This document shows positions 35,267 through 44,664 of a stretch of 64,000 bases of DNA, in pieces. Origin of the DNA: WTJY01 sp045105475. GTDB lineage: Bacteria > Chloroflexota > Anaerolineae > Promineifilales > Promineifilaceae. The notes beneath the pieces are model-generated. The model did not search any database and was not told the origin of the DNA. It worked only from the letters and a program-made list of their open reading frames with translations. Location: assembly GCA_045105475.1 (NCBI GenBank), contig JBGCDP010000219.1:1-64000 (forward strand). The letters run 5' to 3'. Position numbers and translations under genes: made by a program. How positions within the stretch are numbered: position 1 is the stretch's first letter; every line of letters starts with the position of its first letter.

Positions 35267-36202
35267 ATGATGAAGTTATCTGTTGTTATTGTTAGCTGGA
35301 ACACAAAAAAAATATTAGCTGAATGCTTAGACTCGCTGCTTCCAGTTATGGATCGTTTTAATCAAAACGAATGCCAAATGGAAGTTATCGTAGTTGATAA
35401 CGCTTCATCTGACGGAACGCTTGAAATTATCCAAACACAATATGATTGGGTAAATTTAATTGATACTGGGGAGAATCTAGGATTTCCGGCCGGAAACAAC
35501 CGCGGGTTTGATGCTTGTACCGGCGAATATATTCTGCTTTTAAATCCAGATACAGTTGTTCACGGGCAGGCGCTTGAACTGCTCATGAAGTTTTTGGATG
35601 ATAATCCAAAAATTGGTGCTGTAGGCAGTCGGCTTTTAAATACGGATGGTTCATTGCAAGAATCTTGCTACCCACGCCCGACTCTTGGCCGTGAAATATG
35701 GCGGTTGTTCCATTTAGACAAATTAAAACCAAAGGGAATATACGACATGGATTCATGGTCTTTGGAGACTCCACGCCAAGTCGATGTACTCATGGGAGCT
35801 TGTATTCTTTGTCGGAGACCGATCATTGAAGAAATAGGGGGTATGGATGAAGAATATTTCATGTATTCAGAAGAAGTCGATCTATGCTTTCGAATACAAA
35901 AAGCAGGATGGCAAATATTCTGGCTGCCCGAGGCACAAATTACACACTATGGTGGGCAAAGTACAAATTTAGTGAAAACGGAGATGTTCTTAAGGTTGTA
36001 CGAAAGTAAACTGCTCTACTTTAATAAAAATTACGGTCGAAAAGCTGCCCGTTTCTACAGAATAGTTTTATACCTTGCTTCACTCCCCCGCCTTCTTCTT
36101 ATTCCCATTGCATGGGTCCAAAGGTCACACACCCGGCGCGAAAAAATGCTAACTTTGGCATCCCAATATTGGCAACTCATTCAAAAACTACCCGGAATGT
36201 AA
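35267..36202 (+). CDS. Family 2 glycosyltransferase (rhamnosyltransferase-like)
   Basis: 311 residues. GT-A signatures are LSVVIVSWNTKKILAECLDS (3-22), VVDNASSDGTLEII and NLGFPAGNNRGF. The metal motif is NPD (ILLLNPDTVV, about 93) rather than DxD, as in WbbL/RfbF-type rhamnosyltransferases. The sequence MDEEYFMYSEEVDLCFRIQ (about 196) supplies the catalytic acidic pair. There are two adjacent ATGs (35267 and 35270). It follows a 144-bp gap that probably carries a promoter. Confidence 0.88.
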   Translation: MMKLSVVIVSWNTKKILAECLDSLLPVMDRFNQNECQMEVIVVDNASSDGTLEIIQTQYDWVNLIDTGENLGFPAGNNRGFDACTGEYILLLNPDTVVHGQALELLMKFLDDNPKIGAVGSRLLNTDGSLQESCYPRPTLGREIWRLFHLDKLKPKGIYDMDSWSLETPRQVDVLMGACILCRRPIIEEIGGMDEEYFMYSEEVDLCFRIQKAGWQIFWLPEAQITHYGGQSTNLVKTEMFLRLYESKLLYFNKNYGRKAARFYRIVLYLASLPRLLLIPIAWVQRSHTRREKMLTLASQYWQLIQKLPGM

Positions 36203-36204
36203 GT

Positions 36205-37413
36205 ATGCACATTCTTTATTTATCACAACTGGTTCCATACCCAGCTGATGCTGGCCCCAAGGTTCGAAGTCTGCACGTCATTGAATATCTAGCTTCTGCT
36301 GGGCATGATGTGACGCTGGTTGCTTTCTCGCGTCCAACTGATTCGGAAGCTGCAATTAACCATCTAAAAGGCTTTTGTAAACAGGTCTACACCGTCCCAA
36401 TGGATCGGTCTCGATTGAAAGATGCTGGATTTTTTGCAAAAAGCCTTGTTAGTGGAGAGCCGTTTTTAATGGCTCGTGACTATCTGCCTGCTATGCATAA
36501 TCTACTCCAAAAGCTTGTGCACGAATTCGAATTTGACGCTGTACATGCTGATCAGCTTTGGATGGCTCCATACGCTCTTGAAGTCGGCAAACTGGCGAAG
36601 AACGATATCAAACTAGTTTTAGATCAACATAATGCTGTTTACCTAGTGCCAGAGCGCATGGCGGGCAATTCATCTAACATGGTGAAAAAATGGTTGTTAG
36701 GTCTGGAAGGCACCAAGTTAGCTAAATACGAAGTTGATACTTGTGCAAAATTTGATGAGGTGGTCTGGGTAACAGACGATGATCGTAATGCTTTGAAGCA
36801 AGTCGCCAATGGCCGTGCTTCACAAATTACAGGCCCAACCATTCCAATCTGTGTTGACCCAACGGCGAAGTTGTCTATTGAACGGAACCAAGCTGGGAAG
36901 CGCGTTACCTTTTTGGGTGGCTTGCATTGGCCACCTAATGCGGAAGGCATTGTCTGGTTTTACCAGAATGTTTGGCCTGAAATTCTCAAACAAGTCCCTG
37001 ACGCTCAATTAACCATTATCGGCAAGAATCCTCCTGCTGAGTTGGAAGAGGGCGGGGTACAGGCAAATGTAGAGGTGACCGGATATGTAGATGATCCTGT
37101 GCCTTATTTAGAAGATACCGCAGTTTTTATTGTCCCTCTTCATTCAGGTGGCGGCATGCGTGTCAAAATTATCGATGGGTGGTCTTGGGGGCTGCCGATT
37201 GTTTCTACGACTATTGGCGCTGAAGGCATCCAATATCACAACAATGTTGATATTTGTATTGCAGATTCAGCGGCCGATTTTGCACGCAGTTCTATTGAAT
37301 TATTACAAAATCCAGCCAAAGCGAATGCACTTTCAACTGAAGGGCGTAATACTGTTGAGACTCACTTTAGTTGGCAAAAAACATATAAAGCGTGGGATCA
37401 AATTTATGGTTAA
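36205..37413 (+). CDS. Family 4 glycosyltransferase, atypical donor motif
   Basis: 402 residues with a GT-B fold. It opens MHILYLSQLVPYPADAGPKV and contains VTFLGGLHWPPNAEGIVWF (about 235). The donor-site block reads SGGGMRVKIIDGWSWGLPIV (about 312), with Asp where the second Glu of E-x7-E usually sits. It belongs with the GTs at 32.4 and 38.7 kb. The ATG at 36205 lies 2 bp after the preceding stop; the longer frame back to 36112 overlaps that gene. The 3' end overlaps the next gene by 8 nt. Confidence 0.87.
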   Translation: MHILYLSQLVPYPADAGPKVRSLHVIEYLASAGHDVTLVAFSRPTDSEAAINHLKGFCKQVYTVPMDRSRLKDAGFFAKSLVSGEPFLMARDYLPAMHNLLQKLVHEFEFDAVHADQLWMAPYALEVGKLAKNDIKLVLDQHNAVYLVPERMAGNSSNMVKKWLLGLEGTKLAKYEVDTCAKFDEVVWVTDDDRNALKQVANGRASQITGPTIPICVDPTAKLSIERNQAGKRVTFLGGLHWPPNAEGIVWFYQNVWPEILKQVPDAQLTIIGKNPPAELEEGGVQANVEVTGYVDDPVPYLEDTAVFIVPLHSGGGMRVKIIDGWSWGLPIVSTTIGAEGIQYHNNVDICIADSAADFARSSIELLQNPAKANALSTEGRNTVETHFSWQKTYKAWDQIYG

Positions 37414-38716
37414 GCAGTTATCAAACCGAAAAATCGAAACTTTTTACCTGCCAATTGTCATTGTTGTATCTGTTTTGGTTCGCTTAGCCAGCGCCTTTTA
37501 TTTAGGCAATGAAGTGATTGAGCTACCGGGAACGGCTGACCAGATTTCCTATCATAATCTTGCCTTGCGGGTTTTAGATGGGTATGGGTTTACTTTTGGT
37601 GAGGCTTGGTGGCCGGTTACTCAGGCTGGAGAGCCAACGGCTCATTGGAGCTACTTATATACAAGTTATTTGATTGGTGTCTACAGTATTTTCGGCCGTA
37701 ATCCGCTTGTTGCACGGCTCATTCAAATTGTGGTTGTGGGTATTTTACAACCATTTCTAACTTACAAAATTGGCAAGCAACTATTTGGTAGTCTTGCTGG
37801 AATTCTCGCCGCTCTATGGGTCGCAGGTTATGTGTACTTTGTTTACTATTCGGCAGCACTAATGACCGAGCCAGTTTACATTACCGCAATTCTTGCTTCA
37901 ATTTATTTCGCAATTCAATTAGGTGATTCCGCCCAACAGAAACCCTGGAAAATCGCTTTCTTGCTGGGTGTTTGCCTCGCGATTACCGTTTTGTCTCGTC
38001 AGCTGTTTTTGCTATTTACACCGTTTATGTTTGCATGGATATGGTGGGCCAGCGGCCGTCGCCGTGTTCTTCAGCTTGCTTTAGCTGGCACGATCATCGC
38101 AGCCTCGATTCTGCCGATTACTGCATTTAATTACAGTCGGTTTGACCAATTTGTTTTAGTAAATACAAATGCGGGATTTGCATTTTATTGGGGCAACCAC
38201 CCGATCCATGAAACCAAATTTATCCCAATCCTTCCATCTGAAAAATATGTACAGCTCATTCCTTTTGAATTGCACCAATTAAGCGAGGCTGACCTTGAAG
38301 ATGAGTTGATGGATAGAGGAATGCAGTTTATTTTTGATGATCCCGGCCGGTATGTGCTTCTCTCATTGAGTCGGATCCCGTCCTACTTTATGTTTTGGCC
38401 CTCTAGCAACTCTAGCACGTTGAGTAATATTTCCCGCGTACTCAGTTTTGGGGTTGCATTGCCTTTTGTTCTGATCGGGCTTGGGATTAGTTTGAAACGC
38501 TGGAAGTGGGATTTAGCTTCCCCTGTAACACTTATCTATCTTTTTATACTTATATATACAGGTGTTCATCTCGCATCTTGGGCATTGGTTCGATACCGCC
38601 TACCAATTGATGCATTTTTCCTAATGTTTTCAGGATTGGCATTGGCTGAAATCTACCAGTACTTTATTGAGCGTAAGCGTTCACAGGCAAGTTTATCCTT
38701 TGGATCCGCGGACTAA
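37406..38716 (+). CDS. GT39-like integral membrane glycosyltransferase
   Basis: 436 residues with about nine hydrophobic helices. The first external loop carries TADQISYHNLALRVLDGYGF (about 43), the acidic motif region of PMT/ArnT-type GT-C enzymes, followed by NPLVARLIQIVVVG. Such enzymes use polyprenyl-phosphate sugars outside the membrane, so the DPM-like GT2 at 14.7 kb could supply its donor. The ATG at 37406 overlaps the previous stop by 8 nt. A frame extending back to 37130 lies inside the preceding gene and is not likely used. Confidence 0.83.
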   Translation: MVKQLSNRKIETFYLPIVIVVSVLVRLASAFYLGNEVIELPGTADQISYHNLALRVLDGYGFTFGEAWWPVTQAGEPTAHWSYLYTSYLIGVYSIFGRNPLVARLIQIVVVGILQPFLTYKIGKQLFGSLAGILAALWVAGYVYFVYYSAALMTEPVYITAILASIYFAIQLGDSAQQKPWKIAFLLGVCLAITVLSRQLFLLFTPFMFAWIWWASGRRRVLQLALAGTIIAASILPITAFNYSRFDQFVLVNTNAGFAFYWGNHPIHETKFIPILPSEKYVQLIPFELHQLSEADLEDELMDRGMQFIFDDPGRYVLLSLSRIPSYFMFWPSSNSSTLSNISRVLSFGVALPFVLIGLGISLKRWKWDLASPVTLIYLFILIYTGVHLASWALVRYRLPIDAFFLMFSGLALAEIYQYFIERKRSQASLSFGSAD

Positions 38717-38732
38717 GATTTCTTTCACATTT

Positions 38733-39932
38733 ATGAAAATACTTTTCATCTCGCCGTATGTTCCAAATCTGATACGGGTAAGACCATACAACTTAATTAG
38801 ATCATTAACTGCACTCGGACATGAAGTTACCGTGTTGACTTTGTGGGTCAAAGAAAGCGAACAGCAGGATCTGCGTTTGCTTGAAAACATCTGCTCTAGG
38901 GTTCTGTCACTTCAAATGCCAACTTGGAAGTCGATCGCAAGTTGTATGGGGGCTTTGGTGTCAGGTGATCCATTTCAAAGCTACTACTCATGGGAGCCTA
39001 AGCTCCTAGACTTGGTTGAAGATGTAAATTATTTTGATGTCATTCATGTAGAACATTTGCGTGGGGTTCGATATGCACTGCATTATCTAAACCTTAAAGA
39101 ATGTTCAGTTCCGGTGGTATGGGACAGTGTTGATTGTATTTCTCACTTATTCCGTCAGGCAGTTGATCAGAGTAAGAGCTTTTTTGGCTCGTTAGCCACA
39201 AAGCTTGACTTAGCAAGAACCGAACGTTTTGAGGGCTGGCTAATCAATACGCTTGATACGATTCTGGTAACGTCAGAAATTGACAAAACCGCTTTAGTAA
39301 AATTAAGTAATTCTTACGCAAATGCATCGAAAGTGATTGTTTTGCCCAATGGGGTTAATTTGGAATATTTCAAACCAAATCCCGAAATTAACCGAGAAAG
39401 CTCCACACTTGTGGTTACAGGTAAAATGAGTTACCACGCAAATGTTACGATGGTCCTAAACTTAGTGAATAAAATTATGCCTAAAGTTTGGGAATCACGG
39501 CCTGATGTCAAACTTTATGTTGTAGGAAAAGACCCATCTCCTGAAATTACAGAGGCTGGTAAGAACCCTCAAATTATTGTAACGGGAACGGTTGATGATA
39601 TGCGCCCTTATTTGCAAAAAGCAACCGTCGCAGTTGCTCCGGTAGTTTATGGGGCTGGAATTCAAAACAAGGTGCTTGAAGCCATGGCTTGCGGTATACC
39701 TGTTATTACAACGCCACAGTCAGCCGGATCGATTTCGGCCGTTCCTGGCAAAGAATTTTGTATTGCTGACGGGCCTGAGGAATTTGCAGAAAAAACCGTA
39801 CAGTTAATCAATAATCCATCAATGGCGGACCAAATTGGCCACGCTGGATATTCATTCTTGAGAAAAAATCACGATTGGATGTCAATATCAGATCGTTTAG
39901 AGGAGGTGTATGATGGAGTCATTTGTGACTAA
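38733..39932 (+). CDS. Family 4 glycosyltransferase
   Basis: 399 residues with a GT-B fold. It starts MKILFISPYVPNLIRVRPYN and has LVVTGKMSYHANVTMVLNLV (about 226) and the donor-site block YGAGIQNKVLEAMACGIPVI (about 305). It resembles the PEP-CTERM/EpsH-associated GT4 proteins at 32.4 and 36.2 kb. The ATG at 38733 is 16 bp after the previous stop. The 3' end overlaps the phosphoglycosyltransferase gene by 23 nt, and its last codons contain that gene's AGGAGG. Confidence 0.88.
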   Translation: MKILFISPYVPNLIRVRPYNLIRSLTALGHEVTVLTLWVKESEQQDLRLLENICSRVLSLQMPTWKSIASCMGALVSGDPFQSYYSWEPKLLDLVEDVNYFDVIHVEHLRGVRYALHYLNLKECSVPVVWDSVDCISHLFRQAVDQSKSFFGSLATKLDLARTERFEGWLINTLDTILVTSEIDKTALVKLSNSYANASKVIVLPNGVNLEYFKPNPEINRESSTLVVTGKMSYHANVTMVLNLVNKIMPKVWESRPDVKLYVVGKDPSPEITEAGKNPQIIVTGTVDDMRPYLQKATVAVAPVVYGAGIQNKVLEAMACGIPVITTPQSAGSISAVPGKEFCIADGPEEFAEKTVQLINNPSMADQIGHAGYSFLRKNHDWMSISDRLEEVYDGVICD

Positions 39933-41421
39933 CGAAAATACGCTCGAAGTGCTTGAGACGCGGGAGGTGGAACATTCTATTTCGCCTACCATGCGTAGCC
40001 GTCAGTGGATTTTGCTATCTTTTACCTTGTTAGTAAATGATTTAAGCTTGACATCGTTAGCGATGTGGTTGGCATTTATTACCCGCTTTGATTTAGGATT
40101 ATCTATATTTCAGCTAGAAATTATTCCTAATACCCCATTCTATTTACAGTTACAGGTCAGCTTATTATTTTTCACACTCGTCATATTTGCTTTAAACGGA
40201 CTATACAGTCGGAAGAACTTGCTGGGTGGGGTTGTTGAATATAGCTTGATTTGCAGGTCGATAAGCTTTGCAATGCTGTGCATGATTGTAATTGGCTTTT
40301 TTGCTCCTGCTTTGATTTTTGCCCGTGGTTGGTTGGCTTCAGCATGGCTGATTAGTATGATTATGATCTGCTTCGGCCGTTACATGATTCGGCGCGGAGT
40401 TTATTATTTGCGCACATACGGCTACTTTCTGAGCCCTACCCTAATTATTGGTACCAACGAAGAGTCAATTTCTCTTGCAACACAATTGTCACGTTGGAAT
40501 ACATCTGGCCTTGATATTGTGGGGTTTGTTGATAATGCAAATGGGGAGCTAGGCAAAAAAGTTTATGAGCATTTGCGGTACTTAGGAAACCTTGAGCTTC
40601 TAGATCATCTGTTAGAAGCATTTGAAATCGAAGAATTAATTATCGCTACTAGTGCGCTATCGCGCGATGAAATTGTCGAAGTTTTCAAAAAGTATGGCCT
40701 TATTGATGGACTGAATCTGCGGCTTTCCTCAGGATTGTTCGAAATTGTCACAACGGGGATTGAAGTTAAAGAGATGGCATTTGCTCCATTGGTGCAGGTT
40801 CGCAAAGCTCGTTTGACCGGCTTAGACAAAGTGATCAAGAGGGTGTTAGATTATCTTGTACTTGTGATAATGTCCGTCCCATTAGCTGTTGTATTTCTTG
40901 TGATTACGATTTGGATTCGATTGGATTCAAATGGCCCGGCTTATCATAGAAGGCGTGTTATGGGCATGAATGGAAGGCAATTTGATGCCTTTAAATTTAG
41001 AACCATGCATGTAAATGGGGATGAAATTTTAGATCAGCATCCTGAATTGAAAGCTGAACTAAAACGGAACCATAAATTAAAAGACGATCCACGTATTACA
41101 CGGGCAGGTAACTTTCTACGGAAAACAAGTCTGGACGAACTGCCCCAATTGGTTAATGTATTATTTGGACAGATGTCTTTGGTTGGTCCACGGATGATTT
41201 CGCCGGAAGAGACGCAAATGTATCAAAACTGGAGCACGAACCTTTTAACTGTTCTTCCTGGTATGACCGGGTTGTGGCAGGTAAGCGGCCGATCAAACAT
41301 TTCCTACGAAGACCGTGTTAATTTAGACATGCACTATATTCGTAACTGGACGATCTGGTTAGACATTCAAATTCTTTTTCAAACGATTCCAGCCGTATTA
41401 AAGCAACGTGGTGCTTATTAA
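39910..41421 (+). CDS. Polyprenyl glycosylphosphotransferase (initiating enzyme)
   Basis: 503 residues. About four or five N-terminal helices (28-160) are followed by a Rossmann-like domain (PTLIIGTNEESISLATQL, about 177) and the bacterial sugar transferase domain (about 305-500). The latter has KRVLDYLVLVIMSV, FKFRTMH (about 361), KTSLDELPQLVNVLFGQMS and LVGPRM. Enzymes of this type put the first sugar-1-phosphate on undecaprenyl phosphate and so start each repeat unit. A strong AGGAGG precedes two ATGs (39910, 39913). It overlaps the preceding GT4 by 23 nt. Confidence 0.93.
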   Translation: MMESFVTNENTLEVLETREVEHSISPTMRSRQWILLSFTLLVNDLSLTSLAMWLAFITRFDLGLSIFQLEIIPNTPFYLQLQVSLLFFTLVIFALNGLYSRKNLLGGVVEYSLICRSISFAMLCMIVIGFFAPALIFARGWLASAWLISMIMICFGRYMIRRGVYYLRTYGYFLSPTLIIGTNEESISLATQLSRWNTSGLDIVGFVDNANGELGKKVYEHLRYLGNLELLDHLLEAFEIEELIIATSALSRDEIVEVFKKYGLIDGLNLRLSSGLFEIVTTGIEVKEMAFAPLVQVRKARLTGLDKVIKRVLDYLVLVIMSVPLAVVFLVITIWIRLDSNGPAYHRRRVMGMNGRQFDAFKFRTMHVNGDEILDQHPELKAELKRNHKLKDDPRITRAGNFLRKTSLDELPQLVNVLFGQMSLVGPRMISPEETQMYQNWSTNLLTVLPGMTGLWQVSGRSNISYEDRVNLDMHYIRNWTIWLDIQILFQTIPAVLKQRGAY

Positions 41422-41553
41422 TAGCTGCACCTACTCAGTCTAGCTAATAGACTCAATGTACTAGTGGATAAGAACTGAGCAGGTTGCGTGGTACTCTGTG
41501 AATAGTTAGGTTTAAGAATTATTTACCCTTATTTTTACTAAAAAGATTACTTT

Positions 41554-42549
41554 ATGATCATTGTACAAACTCCATTAAGAGTTAGTTTTTTCGGTGGTGG
41601 AACAGATTTCCATGACTACTTTCTGCAAGAAGGCGGTTGTGTATTATCAACTAGCATCGATAAATACATCTTTGTCACCATAAAAGAAAGATTTGACCAA
41701 AAATTACGTGTTGGCTGGACTCGTACCGAGATGGTTGATAATGTAAATGAAATTCAGCATGAATTGATTCGTGAATCGCTAAAGACGACAAAAATTAATT
41801 GTGGTGTTGAAATTACAACAATGGGTGATATCCCTTCTCAAGGGACCGGTTTAGGCTCTTCTAGCACTGTTACTGTTGGTGCCTTGCATGCAATGTACTC
41901 GCTCCGTGGTGAATTGGTCTCCGCTAAACAGCTGGCCGAAGAAGCTTGTCAAATTGAAATTAATACCCTGAAAAAACCGATTGGTATTCAAGATCAATAT
42001 ATTGCGGCTTATGGTGGACTTCGTTTCTTCGAATTTTGTCCTACCGGAGAGATTAAATCTGAGCGTATTCACCTTGATGAAGTTACCGCCCGCATGTTGA
42101 ATACAAATACAATGCTCTTTTTCACGGGCGTTACTCGTAAAGCAGATAAAATTCTATCTGAACAACAAAACAATATTCGTGATCGGCTAGAAGTTTTGGC
42201 TGAGATGAAATCTCTTTGTTACGTTGCGCGGAAAGAATTAGAAAGTGGTAACCCAGATGCAATGGGTCAACTTCTTCATACAGGTTGGGAATTGAAAAAA
42301 CAGATGGCTTCTAAAGTTAGCAATCCAACTTTAGATGAAATGTATTCGACCGCGTTAAAAGCAGGTGCGACTGGTGGCAAGATATCTGGAGCAGGCGGTG
42401 GAGGATTTCTACTCTTGTACTGCCCTCAAGAAAAACAAGAATCAGTACGTACCGCACTGAATGGGCTTCAAGAATTGGCCTTTAATTTAGAACCAGATGG
42501 GTCCAAAATTATTTTTAATTACCAACGAAGATATCAGAGCGTTGATTAG
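41554..42549 (+). CDS. hddA: GHMP sugar kinase, D-glycero-D-manno-heptose 7-phosphate kinase-like
   Basis: 331 residues. GHMP motif 1 is VSFFGGGTDFHDYF (about 9), the ATP loop is GTGLGSSSTVTVGAL (about 97), and motif 3 is GATGGKISGAGGGGFLLLY (about 271). The GGTDF start and length fit HddA-type kinases, which make heptose 1,7-bisphosphate in the GDP-heptose pathway. GmhB at 12.9 kb would act next. Related fucose or other sugar kinases cannot be excluded. It stands alone between two gaps of about 130 bp and probably has its own promoter. Confidence 0.8.
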   Translation: MIIVQTPLRVSFFGGGTDFHDYFLQEGGCVLSTSIDKYIFVTIKERFDQKLRVGWTRTEMVDNVNEIQHELIRESLKTTKINCGVEITTMGDIPSQGTGLGSSSTVTVGALHAMYSLRGELVSAKQLAEEACQIEINTLKKPIGIQDQYIAAYGGLRFFEFCPTGEIKSERIHLDEVTARMLNTNTMLFFTGVTRKADKILSEQQNNIRDRLEVLAEMKSLCYVARKELESGNPDAMGQLLHTGWELKKQMASKVSNPTLDEMYSTALKAGATGGKISGAGGGGFLLLYCPQEKQESVRTALNGLQELAFNLEPDGSKIIFNYQRRYQSVD

Positions 42550-42676
42550 CTCTGAAAAATATCGTTTAAACAGTCGAGCTGTTCCGGTTAATGAATAGGC
42601 TTAGTTTTAGCATGATAAAAGAATTGTCTAAAATTAATGACAGCTCAACCTTGAATAGAAGAAAAGGATATTACTA

Positions 42677-44329
42677 GTGGAACTCTCAAATTATATTTCA
42701 CCGCTTATGCGTTGGTGGTGGTTAATAGTCCTATCAGTCGTTCTGGCCGGTGCATCAAGTTACTATGTTGTAAGTCAACAGCCTGATCAATATTTTGCCA
42801 GCACAACCTTGATGGTAGGGCAGTCTGCCATTAATGATCCAAACCCAAATTCAAATCAATTTTCGCTGGCTGAGCAGCTGGCTGAAATTTATGCTGATAT
42901 TGCTTCACGTGACCAAGTCAAGGCTGAAACGATGAAAGCGCTTGGCATGGATTGGTTCCCTGAATATTATGCCAACGCAATTCCTCAGACGCAGCTTATT
43001 GAGGTTGCCGTGCTTGATTCAGATCCTCAACGCGCTCAAATTATTGCTAATGAACTCGCGTTTCAATTAATTCGGTTAAGTCCCAGTAATGTTTCTGATG
43101 AAGAGCAGGTTAGGCAGGACTTTATTGTTAATCAGTTAGATTTACTTCAGGTTCAAATTGAAGCAACTATTGAAGAGATATTGGTTAAAAGCGAGGAGTT
43201 GGGCGAGCAGTTTAGCGCCCGAGAAATTGCTAATATTCGAAATGAGATTGCGGCCTTGGAATCAAAGCGTAATACGCTTCAAAATAATTATGCTTCACTT
43301 TTAGCTTCAACTGAAAAGGGTGACATTAATGCTATTACGGTTATCGAACCGGCTGCATTGCCGACTTGGCCACAGGATACTGGTAGAAACATGGCGGTTA
43401 TTACGGCTATGGCGGTTGCGGCCGTTCTTGCAGCATCTGTAGCGTTTTTGATTGAATATATTGATGACACCGTTAAGCCACAGGACGATTCAAGCCAGCT
43501 GTTTGGACTGCCAAAGCTAGTCTCTCTACCCGTCTTAGACTTCTTGAAAGGGGAAGATCCACTTATTACAGTTCGATCCCCCTTGTCGCCTACATCTGAG
43601 ACATTTCGCTCTCTGCGTACAAGTATTCAATTTGCAAATCTAGATCGAATGAATCGTAGCTTGCTGGTTGTTAGCCCCAACCAGAGTGAAGGAAAAAGTT
43701 TTATCGCTGCGAATATCGCTGTGATTTGGGCTAAAGCTGGTAATCGTGTTTTATTAATGGATGGAGATTTACGGCGCCCAACGCAGCACAGCATCTTTAA
43801 TTTAGATAGAGCCAATGGCCTTTCGACGATGTTGCTTGATTATCATCATCAGGAAAATGCAGATTTTCAAGAATTTGTTAAACCATTTGTACAAAATTCA
43901 CTTGTACCCGGATTAGACATTATCGTCAGTGGTCCAATTCCCCCATCACCGGCCGAATTAATTGGCTCAAAAAAGATGGCCGACATTACAGAAAAGTTGT
44001 TGGAAATTTATGACTATATCGTAATTGATGCCCCTTCCGTATTGGCAGTCACTGACCCAACGATCTTAAGTAGTTGGGCCGATACAACTATTTTGGTTGC
44101 GCTGGTTAATAAAACCCGACGCCAACAGGTTAAAGAAACGATTAATCGCCTGAATCGTGTAAATGCAAACTTAATCGGTATCGTATTTAATGGTGATAAA
44201 GAACAAACTCATCAGGTTGCATATGTTGAGACTAACTCTTCACAAACGTTAGATACAGTTGTGACAGATTTTGATCTCGATGAAGCTACTATTGAGGATG
44301 ATGAGCCAGATTGGATTAACCAACTATAA
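42677..44329 (+). CDS. Wzc-like polysaccharide co-polymerase with CpsD/CapB-type ATPase domain
   Basis: 550 residues starting at GTG 42677 (AAAAGGA upstream). A first helix (about 15-35), a Wzz-type external domain with coiled coil (about 150-215), a second helix (about 236-260) and a cytoplasmic ATPase domain (from about 310) follow in order. ATP motifs are SPNQSEGKS (Walker A, about 334), LLMDGDLRRP (A', about 356) and YDYIVIDAPS (B, about 450). BY-kinases normally end in a tyrosine cluster. Here the acidic tail (VAYVETNSSQTLDTVVTDFD onward) has one Tyr only, so cyclic autophosphorylation may be absent. It controls chain length and assembly in Wzy systems. Confidence 0.88.
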   Translation: MELSNYISPLMRWWWLIVLSVVLAGASSYYVVSQQPDQYFASTTLMVGQSAINDPNPNSNQFSLAEQLAEIYADIASRDQVKAETMKALGMDWFPEYYANAIPQTQLIEVAVLDSDPQRAQIIANELAFQLIRLSPSNVSDEEQVRQDFIVNQLDLLQVQIEATIEEILVKSEELGEQFSAREIANIRNEIAALESKRNTLQNNYASLLASTEKGDINAITVIEPAALPTWPQDTGRNMAVITAMAVAAVLAASVAFLIEYIDDTVKPQDDSSQLFGLPKLVSLPVLDFLKGEDPLITVRSPLSPTSETFRSLRTSIQFANLDRMNRSLLVVSPNQSEGKSFIAANIAVIWAKAGNRVLLMDGDLRRPTQHSIFNLDRANGLSTMLLDYHHQENADFQEFVKPFVQNSLVPGLDIIVSGPIPPSPAELIGSKKMADITEKLLEIYDYIVIDAPSVLAVTDPTILSSWADTTILVALVNKTRRQQVKETINRLNRVNANLIGIVFNGDKEQTHQVAYVETNSSQTLDTVVTDFDLDEATIEDDEPDWINQL

Positions 44330-44664
44330 GATTAGGTGTGAATTTTTCTTGAATTCGGCTGCACAAAAGGCCGATTGTAAGACGAAATTCCTATACTAAT
44401 CGAGCATTCAGTTAAGGAAATAGGACGCTGATTATCGGCGAAGAGCTTTTAAATAAAAGCGAAAAGAGGTTGGAGGAATGCGTGCTATAACGAGCTTTTC
44501 GTTATAGCACAAGCTGTCTGCAAGAAAGACATACAAACTCACAGTCACATTCACAAACTTGTCTTTTTGGGAAATTAAAAAGGATTTTAAATACACCTTA
44601 GATTGTAAATACATTCCTTTTTTACTCAATTAACTAACTGGGAATATTAGTTTTAGGAAAAACT
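44330..44664 (+). other. 335-bp intergenic region with a strong hairpin
   Basis: No credible gene. It contains the 12-bp stem-loop at 44482-44510 listed separately and probably the promoter of the next GT4 operon (44.7 kb onward). A 65-codon minus-strand frame at 44432-44629 has no family features and is taken as chance. Confidence 0.5.
44482..44510. promoter_or_regulatory. 12-bp stem-loop without a T-tract
   Basis: gtgctataacga (44482-44493) and tcgttatagcac (44499-44510) pair perfectly around a 5-nt loop. No run of T follows on either strand, so it is not a standard intrinsic terminator. Its position, 155 bp before a GT4 start, suggests a leader structure, an operator or part of a small RNA. 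Confidence 0.5.

Noticed and set aside
44432..44629. 65-codon minus-strand ORF
   Set aside because: Lies over the hairpin gap, has no family features and no ribosome site.
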